Shown here: piece by piece, positions 1 to 8,002 of the stretch
How the letters are laid out: every line of letters begins with the position of its first letter
How positions within the stretch are numbered: the first letter of the stretch is position 1
Source: Gaoshiqia sediminis
GTDB lineage: Bacteria > Bacteroidota > Bacteroidia > Bacteroidales > Prolixibacteraceae
Assembly (NCBI RefSeq): GCF_025907915.1
Contig: NZ_JAPAAF010000006.1
Span: 62,001-126,000, forward strand
Direction of reading: 5' to 3'
Length of the DNA: 64,000 nt
The notes under the pieces: generated by a model
What the model was told of the DNA's origin: nothing
Seen by the model: only the letters and a program-made list of their open reading frames with translations
Database searches by the model: none
Translations under genes and position numbers: made by a program

Positions 1-27
1 GGAAGAGATTAAGACACTACTGTCTCG

Positions 28-222
28 TTAAAAGAGACTGAGTGACAATTGTTTATAATTTAGTTCTTTGACATTTTTGTAATCATTGTTTGTAAGTAAC
101 TCTTTGATAGGAGTTTTGTCCAGTAGCGATATTCCGAAAATTTGTAGAATTTCGTAGGTTGAACGGTCTATTTTCAGTTCTTTGCTTATAATGGCACCAA
201 ACAATATGTGGTAATTGCACAA
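28..222 (-). pseudogene. IS4-like transposase, C-terminal remnant
   Basis: About 64 codons remain. The ending, with the segment YEILQIFGISLLDKTPIKEL and a final LSLF, matches the usual C-terminus of Bacteroidota IS4-type DDE transposases (recognised from memory of the family). A stop lies about 13 codons before the first Met, and the DDE core that should lie towards higher coordinates is missing; that space holds a different remnant on the other strand. It is a dead fragment, probably left by nested insertion and deletion. Confidence 0.55.
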
Positions 223-285
223 TAGAGTTGTGTTTTTACAGCATTAAGGGTATGGCCCCAAAAGCTTTTCACTTTAAGATGCTGT

Positions 286-591
286 TTGATCCATTTAAAT
301 GCCTTATGGAGAGCTCTCCATAATTGCTTCCGCTTTATAAAACAAGAGCTTAATGCCAGTCATTTTATCTCTGTCAGCAAGAACGGGATAACAGTCATGC
401 TGTATATGACACTTAGCGCCGCCATGTTATTGCAGCTCTACAAAAAGCTCAACGGATTGGGTTATAAAACAGCAAAAAGAAGATTCGCCATTGAATTGTG
501 GGAGAGATGGATAGCCGTTTTTGTAAAGGAATGTGGTGGAAATCCGGAACTGATCAATAGGGGTTACTCCCATCAATTTTCAGTTCCTTGA
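286..591 (+). pseudogene. IS4-family transposase, C-terminal remnant
   Basis: About 100 codons open from a TTG. The block FRFIKQELNASHFI followed by SKNGITVMLYMTL and an ending with CGGNPELI is the C-terminal part of a second type of Bacteroidota IS4-family transposase, around the last catalytic region. No N-terminal two thirds can be read upstream, where the frame carries junk codons. Its end overlaps in antisense the end of the truncated exported protein at 554-865, so the insertion probably broke that gene. Confidence 0.55.
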
Positions 592-865
592 TTTTTGGCC
601 TAATAAAAGGCCGTCCTTTAAAATTTCTTTCGACCACAACTAATTCGTAATCCCACGCTGAAGTCACTTCTTTAAAAGTCACACGGTCACCAATCTCAGT
701 TATTGCTTCTATCTCAAGCTTTAATTGGGTGCTGAGAAGTTCAAATTCATTGATATCTGCATCCTTAAGAATCCCAATATTGAGTGTAGACTGGGCTTGA
801 ATAGTTGCTGGTATGATCAGTAGTCCGATGATTATTATTATTAAAAATATTTTTGGGACACTCAT
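554..865 (-). pseudogene. Truncated exported protein, possibly N-terminus of a TolC-family protein
   Basis: The first 103 codons begin with a good Sec signal peptide: a hydrophobic stretch at residues 5-20 followed by IQAQ. The mature start, LNIGILKDADINEFELLSTQ, then a mixed alpha/beta pattern with SAWDYELV, resembles the periplasmic leader domain found before the outer membrane channel domain in some Bacteroidota TolC-like proteins. This assignment is by memory only. The reading frame ends inside the IS4 remnant, so most of the gene is lost. It is distinct from the intact TolC gene at 5764-7035. Confidence 0.4.
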
Positions 866-1425
866 GTGGTTTGCAAATTAATTAACTCTGCAACATCTTG
901 CTCGAATATTTTTGCTGACCGTTATTACTCTTGGGAAATTATTCAACGTGCGTTTGATTGATTCAAACAGGGAAATCAATTGCAGCACCTTAAATGCTGA
1001 GTAAAGTTCTGCGAAAGAGTAGAAAATGTTTGTGGACGTCTTTATGTATTGCAACTGTCTCGTATTGAATTGATTTTCTGCTTCTTCCTTAACCTGATCA
1101 ACTAGCTTTGAAGGAATAATCCCAGATCAAGCAGGAAATTCCAGCAGAGTCCGAGAACCTGATATTTGTAGCATCTAATGGGTATCGGAAAGCCTGAAAA
1201 GCTTGTTGTCCCAGTATAATCCAAATTGTCTTTATCACATCTATGGAGATGTATGATCAGGTACTGAGATTCTTTCAGGTGGAAATCTGAAATGCTAGGG
1301 GAGATCATTCGTTTTTTGTACCCGATGTGAATGGGGTTGTGATTCGGCATCCGGTGAGGGAAAGCAAGCGGAAAGGTTATATCGAAAGCCCGTGATAAAC
1401 TGCTGGTTGATTATTCCGGAACCAT
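866..1425. other. Intergenic stretch without a convincing gene
   Basis: The 560 bases between the truncated exported protein and the permease operon hold no ORF with recognisable content. An 82-codon minus-strand frame at 1102-1350 has no signal, motif or homology that I recognise. The region is probably decayed sequence next to the IS scars. Confidence 0.5.
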
Positions 1426-2649
1426 TTATTCACTCCTCAATGCGTCAATCGGATCGAGCCTGGATGCTTTAAGTGCAGGATAAACCCCGAAGAATAAACC
1501 AACGGCCAATGAAAACAGGAACGAATATATTATGGACGGAATAGAGATGTTCAAAGTCCAGTCAGTGGCAAGAATAATGACAACCGAAGCCAAAACTCCG
1601 GTAACAATACCAATTATTCCACCCGCGATGCTAAGAATGGAAGATTCAATTACAAATTGAAGTAATATATCTTTTTTGCTTGCACCTACTGCCATACGCA
1701 AGCCAATTTCATTGATTCTTTCCCTTATTGCAATTAACATGATGGCGAGAATACCAATTCCACCTACAAGTAAAGAAACCCCTGCCGTACTTACGATAAG
1801 TGCCGTAAAAGTACCGGTTGTCTCTTTTTGGGTTTCCAACAGCTCTATTTGGTTCTGAATGGTAAAATCATCGGGTTTGTTTTGTTTGTTTAACCGGTGT
1901 TGTTCGCGCAACACTTCAGATATTTGGCCGGTGGCATTGTCCATTTCTTCGATTGAAGCGGCCTGAACATTAATTGTATTGATATAATTCAGATTAAAGA
2001 CCCGGCGCAATGCTGTTTGAATCGGGATAAATATCTGGTCATCCTGATCAACTCCATTAAGGTCTGACCCTTTGGGCTCCATAACCCCGATAACTGAAAA
2101 AGGAATTCGTCCAATCCTTATTGTTTCACCAACCGGATTTCTTCCATCAAATAAATTATTTACCACTGTTTGGCCCAACACAGCAACTCTAAGATAGGCT
2201 TTATCTTCTTCTTCCGTAAAAAAATTGCCCTTTTCAACCTGGAAATTTCTGATAGCCTGATAATCGGAAGTGGTTCCTGTAATGGTTGTGTTGGTGCTTA
2301 AATTTTCCCATTTTACCTGCATCTTTTTTGTTTGAACGGGAGCAGCCATTCTTACATCAGGACATTCCGATGCCAGCATGTCAACATCCCTGAGGGTCAA
2401 ACTGGTAACCGTTCCTCTTATTTGTTGCCTTCCTACATTTTTTTGCACCTGCCCGGTATTTACAATAATAAGATTTGTCCCCATTGATTCTATTTTGCTT
2501 AGCACTTCATTCTGAGCGCCATTGCCAATGGCAACCATAATAATTACAGCCGAAACACCAATAATAACCCCTATCAAAGAGAAAAAAGTTCTTAACTTAT
2601 TAGATAGTAATTGACTACGTGATATTTTTATACTTTTTGATATTTTCAT
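1426..2649 (-). CDS. MacB-type ABC transporter permease (second permease of operon)
   Basis: 407 residues, the usual length for a stand-alone MacB/FtsX permease. One membrane segment lies near residues 18-42 (SNKLRTFFSLIGVIIGVSAV), followed by a large MacB_PCD periplasmic domain to about residue 240. Three more membrane segments follow from about 285, with the family motif RINEIGLRMAVGAS and the tail PALKASRLDPIDALRSE. It should form the membrane part of a tripartite efflux pump with the upstream ATPase, adaptor and TolC. It lies 43 bases after another full permease of the same family, so the operon has two permeases and one ATPase. Substrate unknown. Confidence 0.9.
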   Translation of the reverse strand: MKISKSIKISRSQLLSNKLRTFFSLIGVIIGVSAVIIMVAIGNGAQNEVLSKIESMGTNLIIVNTGQVQKNVGRQQIRGTVTSLTLRDVDMLASECPDVRMAAPVQTKKMQVKWENLSTNTTITGTTSDYQAIRNFQVEKGNFFTEEEDKAYLRVAVLGQTVVNNLFDGRNPVGETIRIGRIPFSVIGVMEPKGSDLNGVDQDDQIFIPIQTALRRVFNLNYINTINVQAASIEEMDNATGQISEVLREQHRLNKQNKPDDFTIQNQIELLETQKETTGTFTALIVSTAGVSLLVGGIGILAIMLIAIRERINEIGLRMAVGASKKDILLQFVIESSILSIAGGIIGIVTGVLASVVIILATDWTLNISIPSIIYSFLFSLAVGLFFGVYPALKASRLDPIDALRSE

Positions 2650-2692
2650 GGTTATATTAATTCATTTGCCTGAACTGCCCACATAAGCACCA

Positions 2693-3907
2693 TTATTTTA
2701 AGGCTTCTATGGGGTTCAGCCGTGCCGCCTTTTTTGCTGGCTGAATACCTGCAAAAATCCCAACAGCACTTGAAGATACTACTCCCACCAAAATACTTTC
2801 CCATGAGACAGAAACAGGCATTTGCATCACAATTCCTAGGATTATTGCGCCCGCGCCGCCGAGAACAATGCCAATTATACCTCCTGATATAGTTACCGCA
2901 AGTGCCTCAACCAGAAATTGGGCAACAATTTTTTTACTGCTGGCGCCAACAGCCTTTCTCAATCCAATCTCTTTTTTTCTTTCATTCACAGAGATAGTCA
3001 TGATGTTTGTAATCACAAATCCTCCCGTTATCAAAGACAAACCTGCAAGCAACGCCAGAAATATATTAAAGGTGCCTGAAACTTTCTCTGCCATTTTTGT
3101 TACTTCGGTAGGAGTGATAACGGTAAAATCATTGGGTACGCCTTCTGCAAGGCTGTGCCGTTCGCGTAAAATTTGACTAATTTTATCAACCGTTACATCT
3201 ATATCCTTAGGATTGTGCAGCAAAACTTTAACGCCGGATAAATAGTCAATATTGGCAACACGACGCATAAAGGTGGTAAGTGGTATCATAATACGGTTAT
3301 CCATATCACCCCCTCCCGGGCTTGTTCCCTTTGCTTCAAGAATGCCTTTTACTTCAAATTGGATGTTGCCGATTCTGATTTGTTCTCCGATGGGGTAAGT
3401 ATCACCAAAAAGTTCTTTTTGTACCGTTGGCCCAATTAAACAAACACGGTTGAGTGTATTCATATCTTCGTCGGTAATAAAATCACCTTCTGTAACATCC
3501 CAGTTCCAAATCATAGCATACGCAGGGGTTATTCCAAATACAGCAGATGAATGAGATTTTTCAAAATATTTTAACTCCGAATTTCCTTTACGGCTAAAGG
3601 GAGCCACTCCATCAATTTCGGAGATTTCACGTTCCAAATATTCAGCATCTTCGGCCTTTAAGGTTGTACTGCCTTGATTTGCATTCATCTGTGATAGCTG
3701 AACTCCGCCCCCGGCAAATACCATAAGGCTTTCAGTGCCAAATTTATTAACCCTTTCCATTACCAGTCCTTTTGCGCCAAAACCAACTGAAACTATAATG
3801 GTTAACGCAATAATCCCGATAATTATCCCAATCATCATCAGAAACGAACGGAGTTTGTTTTTACCCAGGCTTTTTAACGCACTTAAAATTATCCTTTTAG
3901 TTTTCAT
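2693..3907 (-). CDS. MacB-type ABC transporter permease (first permease of operon)
   Basis: 404 residues with the same layout as its downstream neighbour: membrane segment near 15-40 ([17 protein letters not shown]), MacB_PCD periplasmic domain, and a C-terminal FtsX domain with [18 protein letters not shown] and [15 protein letters not shown]. Its start overlaps the end of the ATPase gene by 11 bases, indicating translational coupling. Sequence divergence from the second permease is large, so they are old paralogues rather than a recent copy. They may work as a heterodimer around one ATPase pair, which is inference. Confidence 0.9.
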   Translation of the reverse strand: MKTKRIILSALKSLGKNKLRSFLMMIGIIIGIIALTIIVSVGFGAKGLVMERVNKFGTESLMVFAGGGVQLSQMNANQGSTTLKAEDAEYLEREISEIDGVAPFSRKGNSELKYFEKSHSSAVFGITPAYAMIWNWDVTEGDFITDEDMNTLNRVCLIGPTVQKELFGDTYPIGEQIRIGNIQFEVKGILEAKGTSPGGGDMDNRIMIPLTTFMRRVANIDYLSGVKVLLHNPKDIDVTVDKISQILRERHSLAEGVPNDFTVITPTEVTKMAEKVSGTFNIFLALLAGLSLITGGFVITNIMTISVNERKKEIGLRKAVGASSKKIVAQFLVEALAVTISGGIIGIVLGGAGAIILGIVMQMPVSVSWESILVGVVSSSAVGIFAGIQPAKKAARLNPIEALK

Positions 3908-4643
3908 CTGTCACCTCCTCTACTAATTTACTAAGTTCGTTTGTTGCATTTCTTGGCGATTCATTTAACTCATCACTGACAATAATACCATCGGAAATTT
4001 TAATTATCCTTTTGGCATGTTCGGCAATATCCTGCTCATGTGTGACCAGTACGATTGTTCTGCCTTCATCGTTTAGTCTCTGAAACAAAGACATAATCTC
4101 ATAACTCGATTTTGTATCAAGATTCCCGGTTGGTTCATCAGCGAGGATGATTTCCGGGTCGTTCACCAGGGCACGGGCAATGGCAACACGTTGTTGCTGG
4201 CCTCCGGATAATTCGCCGGGATGATGGTGCATCCTGCCTTCAAGCCCCACTGCAATCAGTGCATCTTTGGCAAGTTTCCTGATATTTGACCTGTCGGAAT
4301 AAATCAATGGCAATTCCACGTTTTCCAATGCACTGGTACGTGCCAGCAGGTTGTACGCCTGAAAAACAAAACCGATTTTTTTATTCCTGACCCTGGCAAG
4401 CGCTTCATCGTTCAGTTTACTTACCTCGGCTTCATCGAAATACAGCGAGCCATTTGTCGGTTTGTCCAGACACCCGATGATATTCATCAAGGTGGATTTA
4501 CCCGAGCCGGAAGTCCCCATTATTGCAATAAGTTCGCCTTTATGAATTTCAAGCGAAACATCGCGTACGGCAACCACCTCGCCACTGGCTTCCTTGTTGT
4601 AAATTTTGCTTAGCCTTTCGGCTTTAATAACAACGTTATTCAT
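3897..4643 (-). CDS. MacB-type ABC transporter ATP-binding protein
   Basis: 248 residues, a complete ABC ATPase of the MacB/LolD class. Walker [10 protein letters not shown] is at 43-51, signature LSGGQQQR at 145-152, Walker B IILADE at 165-170, the D-loop in PTGNLDT, and the switch His in VTHEQD near 202. It energises the pump formed by the two following permeases, the adaptor at 4689-5741 and the TolC protein at 5764-7035. Unlike E. coli MacB, ATPase and permease are separate genes. Confidence 0.93.
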   Translation of the reverse strand: MNNVVIKAERLSKIYNKEASGEVVAVRDVSLEIHKGELIAIMGTSGSGKSTLMNIIGCLDKPTNGSLYFDEAEVSKLNDEALARVRNKKIGFVFQAYNLLARTSALENVELPLIYSDRSNIRKLAKDALIAVGLEGRMHHHPGELSGGQQQRVAIARALVNDPEIILADEPTGNLDTKSSYEIMSLFQRLNDEGRTIVLVTHEQDIAEHAKRIIKISDGIIVSDELNESPRNATNELSKLVEEVTDEN

Positions 4644-4688
4644 CTGTTTTCCTCCTGTTATTTTTTTGATTTAATGAGACATTAAAAT

Positions 4689-5741
4689 TTATTCCGGCAG
4701 CAGAATGGTTTCGCCTTCTTTAAGCCCTTCAGTAACTTCCGTGTAACTGCTATCATACCAGCCGGTTTTGATTTTTTTATTTATTCGTGCATCCCCATCA
4801 ACTACTGTAACGAATCTTTCACCCTTCTCCCTTGTGATAGCCCGGGAAGGAACGGTAAGAACATCTTTTCTGGATTCTAAATATATTGTCACTGTCGTAG
4901 TCATTTCAGGCCTGAGTATTTTATCCTGAAAATCTTCTATCTCAACCACTACAATATAATTTACCACGTTATCCTGAATAACTGCCTTTGGGTAGATGGC
5001 TGTTACTTTTCCTTTAAAGTCGGTGTCGGTGTAAGTATCAACGGTAAAGGTTACTTCCTGGCCTGTGAAAATTTTCCCGATATCCGTTTCATCTACATAA
5101 ACCTGTACTTCAAGCCGGTTCAAATCGATGATATTTACAAAAGTAGGGGCTGACAGGCCGGCCAAAACGGTTTCTCCTTCCTGTGTGGAAACAGAAGAAA
5201 TAATTCCAGATGTTAACGCGTAAATTGTGGTGTACGACAACTGTACTTTGGCAACTTCCACATTTGCTTCAGCCTGTTTTAGCTGGGTCCCTGAAATTTT
5301 GAAGGTATTTTCTGCGATGTCGTACTGTTGTTGAGAAATATAGTTTTGTTCGAGCAACGATTTTTGCCTGTCCAAATTTAACTTTGCATATTCATAATCT
5401 GCCTCGGCTTTATTCATCGCTGCGATGTTCTGGTTTAGTTTTGCCTGGAGTTCGGCGTTGTCAAGTTCAGCAATAACCTGTCCTGCCTGAACATAATCAC
5501 CGATATTGGCCCGTAATTTTTTGACAACCCCTGAAACCCGTGAGCCGACTTTTACCTCGGCCCCAACCTGCGGTTTTATTATTCCCGTTGCAAGGACTGT
5601 TGAGCCAATGTCTCTTCTTACAACTTCAGTAGTTTGTATTTTTTTTTCATTTTTATCGTTTGGTTTAAAAACGTAAAACCAAACAAAAAACAAAGCTGCA
5701 ATTAATATCAGTAATACAATTAACCAATACGATTTTTTCAT
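4689..5741 (-). CDS. MacA/HlyD-family periplasmic adaptor
   Basis: 350 residues. An N-terminal membrane anchor at about 5-25 is followed by the barrel-sandwich (lipoyl-like) half motif VGSRVSGVVKKL, a coiled-coil hairpin at about 95-170 rich in Gln, Ala and Leu, the second lipoyl half around TSGIISSVSTQEGETV, and a beta-barrel/membrane-proximal domain up to the end. This is the RND/ABC adaptor fold of MacA. It should bridge the inner membrane permeases and TolC. It lies between tolC and the ATPase with short gaps of 22 and 45 bases, so it is part of one operon. Confidence 0.92.
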   Translation of the reverse strand: MKKSYWLIVLLILIAALFFVWFYVFKPNDKNEKKIQTTEVVRRDIGSTVLATGIIKPQVGAEVKVGSRVSGVVKKLRANIGDYVQAGQVIAELDNAELQAKLNQNIAAMNKAEADYEYAKLNLDRQKSLLEQNYISQQQYDIAENTFKISGTQLKQAEANVEVAKVQLSYTTIYALTSGIISSVSTQEGETVLAGLSAPTFVNIIDLNRLEVQVYVDETDIGKIFTGQEVTFTVDTYTDTDFKGKVTAIYPKAVIQDNVVNYIVVVEIEDFQDKILRPEMTTTVTIYLESRKDVLTVPSRAITREKGERFVTVVDGDARINKKIKTGWYDSSYTEVTEGLKEGETILLPE

Positions 5742-5763
5742 TTTATTCCCTTTTTATCAGTAT

Positions 5764-7035
5764 TTATAAATTTCCGGTTGTTCTTCTCAATTCAGCAAGT
5801 GATATTTTATAATCAGCAACAGCTTGTATATAATTCTGCTCTGCTGCGACAAATGTCGTCTGGGCATCGGTTAGCTGAATGATTGAACCAGTGCCTTCTT
5901 TGTATTCTCCTTCAGAAAGAGACAGGTTTTCCCTGGCACTTTCCAGTCCTTTGGATGTTGTCATCACTCTTTCGGAAGATTCATTCACCGCCAGGAAGGC
6001 ATCCCAGATTTCCTGACCGATTTGTTGTTTTAAAGCTTCAAAATCTTTCTCAAGCCCTTTTAGGGCTATTTCTTCCCCCGCTACCCGGGCTTTGGTTGAA
6101 AATCCTTTAAAAACAGGTATGGTAAGTGTCATTCCCAGCCACCAGTTTTGCTGCATGCCCGATATCTTTTCTCCGGCAAAATTGTAATTTGCATTGGCAT
6201 CAAGCGAAGGGAAATATTCACCTTTGGCAAGCTGAATATAATTTTGCTGTGCGTTCAATAATGAATAAAACCTTTTGACCTCCACGCGCGATTCCATTGC
6301 TTCGGCAAAAAGCGAATCATACGATTGTACCGGGTTTTCATTCAGTTCCGAAAGGTCATCGACAATTTCTACTGCATTGTTTGAGGGCAATCCCATTAAT
6401 TGATTCAGGTTTCCTTTGGCTGCAAGGAGCGAATTGGTTGCTTTTATCTTTTCCAGTTCGGCATTTGAAAGTTCGACCTCCGATTTAAGAATATCGGAAC
6501 GGGTTGCCATACCGGCAATATTTCTGGCATTGGCAAAATCTAAATGCAACTGAGAATTTTTCACCGCTTCTTCAGTACTTTTCAGGATACGTTCTGCCTG
6601 TAATGTTTTATAATATGCATAGGTAATATTGAGGACCAAATCCTGTTTAATGGATTCGTGCTGAAAAATGTTTGCCTCATAATTATCCTTTGCTGCATTG
6701 TAGCCTGCTTTTGTCCTGTATCCGTTAAATAAATTATAGGACGCTGAAATGCCCGTGTTATAATTTTCATAACGCTGGCTGCCATTGTTGTTTGAATAGG
6801 TCGTGGCATTCGAGTTCAGGTTTACCTTTGGATAATAACCCGAGTGGGCTTCATCGATTTTTGTTTGGGTTTCTTCCACAAAAAATTGAGAAGATAGAAT
6901 CGCCGGATTATTTTGAAGCCCCGTTTTAATACATTCTTCTAAACTCAACCTGTTGTATATTTCATTTTGAGCATACAAAAGCGGTGGAGAAATAAGCAAT
7001 GCAATGAATAAGGTTTGGACAAACAATTTTCTCAT
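5764..7035 (-). CDS. TolC-family outer membrane efflux channel
   Basis: 423 residues, with signal peptide at 1-22 (ending LLYAQ). Two outer-membrane-efflux repeats follow: LSLEECIKTGLQNNPAILS near 30, long alpha helices, and TLTIPVFKGFSTKARV in the second half. The tail KISLAELRRTTGNL is typical of Bacteroidota TolC proteins. First gene of the minus-strand pump operon; a TACTTTTG -7 box lies 60 bases upstream of the start codon and a motif shared with the TonB receptor operon lies beyond it. It should supply the outer membrane exit duct. Confidence 0.93.
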   Translation of the reverse strand: MRKLFVQTLFIALLISPPLLYAQNEIYNRLSLEECIKTGLQNNPAILSSQFFVEETQTKIDEAHSGYYPKVNLNSNATTYSNNNGSQRYENYNTGISASYNLFNGYRTKAGYNAAKDNYEANIFQHESIKQDLVLNITYAYYKTLQAERILKSTEEAVKNSQLHLDFANARNIAGMATRSDILKSEVELSNAELEKIKATNSLLAAKGNLNQLMGLPSNNAVEIVDDLSELNENPVQSYDSLFAEAMESRVEVKRFYSLLNAQQNYIQLAKGEYFPSLDANANYNFAGEKISGMQQNWWLGMTLTIPVFKGFSTKARVAGEEIALKGLEKDFEALKQQIGQEIWDAFLAVNESSERVMTTSKGLESARENLSLSEGEYKEGTGSIIQLTDAQTTFVAAEQNYIQAVADYKISLAELRRTTGNL

Positions 7036-7095
7036 AAAATATTTTTTTTACGATTGTTATTGTTCAAAATTAAACCGGTTGTTGTGGCTGTGAAA

Positions 7096-7103
7096 GCAAA
7101 AGT
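7096..7103 (-). promoter_or_regulatory. Putative -7 box of the tolC-macA-macB operon
   Basis: On the minus strand the bases read TACTTTTG, an exact match to the Bacteroidota -7 consensus TAnnTTTG. It lies about 60 bases before the tolC start codon. No clear -33 TTTG is present; that position is occupied by the shared motif at 7106-7134, which would suit an activator-dependent promoter. Confidence 0.5.
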
Positions 7104-7105
7104 AT

Positions 7106-7134
7106 GGCGAAACGGACAAAAAAGGAGGTGAAAT
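7106..7134 (-). promoter_or_regulatory. Shared upstream motif, copy 1 (candidate LytTR site)
   Basis: Plus-strand bases cgaaacggacaaaaaa then ggaggtgaaata are nearly the same as those at 10391-10420 before the TonB receptor. The copy sits directly upstream of the tolC -7 box. The regulator gene at 10436-11197 is a LytTR protein, a class that binds short direct repeats next to promoters, so this is a natural candidate target. Confidence 0.4.
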
Positions 7135-7180
7135 AAAAAATGAATTGCGTTAAACTTTACAAAAGCCGGTTTTAGAACCT

Positions 7181-7999
7181 TTATGGAATTATAATTGATT
7201 TGGATGTTACTGCACAAGTATTGAAATAACCCAATGCACCATTATTAATATTAGAGATAGGGTTGGCAGGTGATGTTGACTGCTCCATAGGACCTCCCTC
7301 GCTTCCGCTTATCTGTCGGAGAGTTCTGAAATATTCATACGTGCTTTTATCAAGAGTTTGAAGTAATACGGTTACATAATCTCCTGTATTTAGCTTTGTG
7401 TTCTCAGAATAATTTGTTAAAAGAAGGTTTTTAATTTCACCATCTTGTAACTCATCATTGTCAATAAAAACACCATCCTGTTCAATGCCATTAATTATTA
7501 AGACAAAGCGGTAGTAATTGTTTTTCCCTGTGGGATCAGTAAATTGAACATTAATGGTTTCACCATTTCCGGCAGGACCAAAACTACCGGTATTTTCAAC
7601 AGTCAATGTATCAATGTTTACAGGTGGAGGCATTGTTGAAACAGCTTTGTAAGTATTCTCACCAGTTGTAACTTCAAGGGTATAAGTCCTGCCAGGTGTT
7701 CCCTGGATAGCGTTTGCATTATAAAATCCAGTGATGGTTTCAGTAAGTGTTTCTGTATTTCCGGCATCATCATAAATTCTTACTGTGGCTTTTGATAAAG
7801 TGGGAAACGCATTTTCTTCCCTGAAGTTTACGGTTTCCGTGAGCCTAACGGTATAAGGTCCTGGCTGGTTTGATATTTCGCTTTCAATAACAATTTTAGG
7901 TTCGGAGATATTCAGGTCTATCTCAATTACTTTTTCGCAAGAGAAAAATAAAAAAATAAAAACAGCCTCAATCGTGAATTTTAATATATGCCTTTTCAT
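7181..7999 (-). CDS. DUF4249 lipoprotein
   Basis: 272 residues. A signal peptide with lipobox (IFLFFSCEKVIEIDL, Cys at about 21) is followed by the typical DUF4249 opening, in which a beta-rich domain starts with PKIVIESEISNQPGPYTVRL and a TGRTYTLEV-like strand. DUF4249 proteins are outer membrane lipoproteins encoded next to a TonB-dependent receptor, as here (4-base gap), and are thought to be its surface partner. Ligand unknown. The end of the gene lies only about 50 bases before the regulatory motif of the next operon. Confidence 0.88.
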   Translation of the reverse strand: MKRHILKFTIEAVFIFLFFSCEKVIEIDLNISEPKIVIESEISNQPGPYTVRLTETVNFREENAFPTLSKATVRIYDDAGNTETLTETITGFYNANAIQGTPGRTYTLEVTTGENTYKAVSTMPPPVNIDTLTVENTGSFGPAGNGETINVQFTDPTGKNNYYRFVLIINGIEQDGVFIDNDELQDGEIKNLLLTNYSENTKLNTGDYVTVLLQTLDKSTYEYFRTLRQISGSEGGPMEQSTSPANPISNINNGALGYFNTCAVTSKSIIIP

Positions 8000-8002
8000 T
8001 AT

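Noticed and set aside
1102-1350. 82-codon minus-strand ORF
   Set aside because: No signal, motif, promoter or neighbour link; composition looks random.
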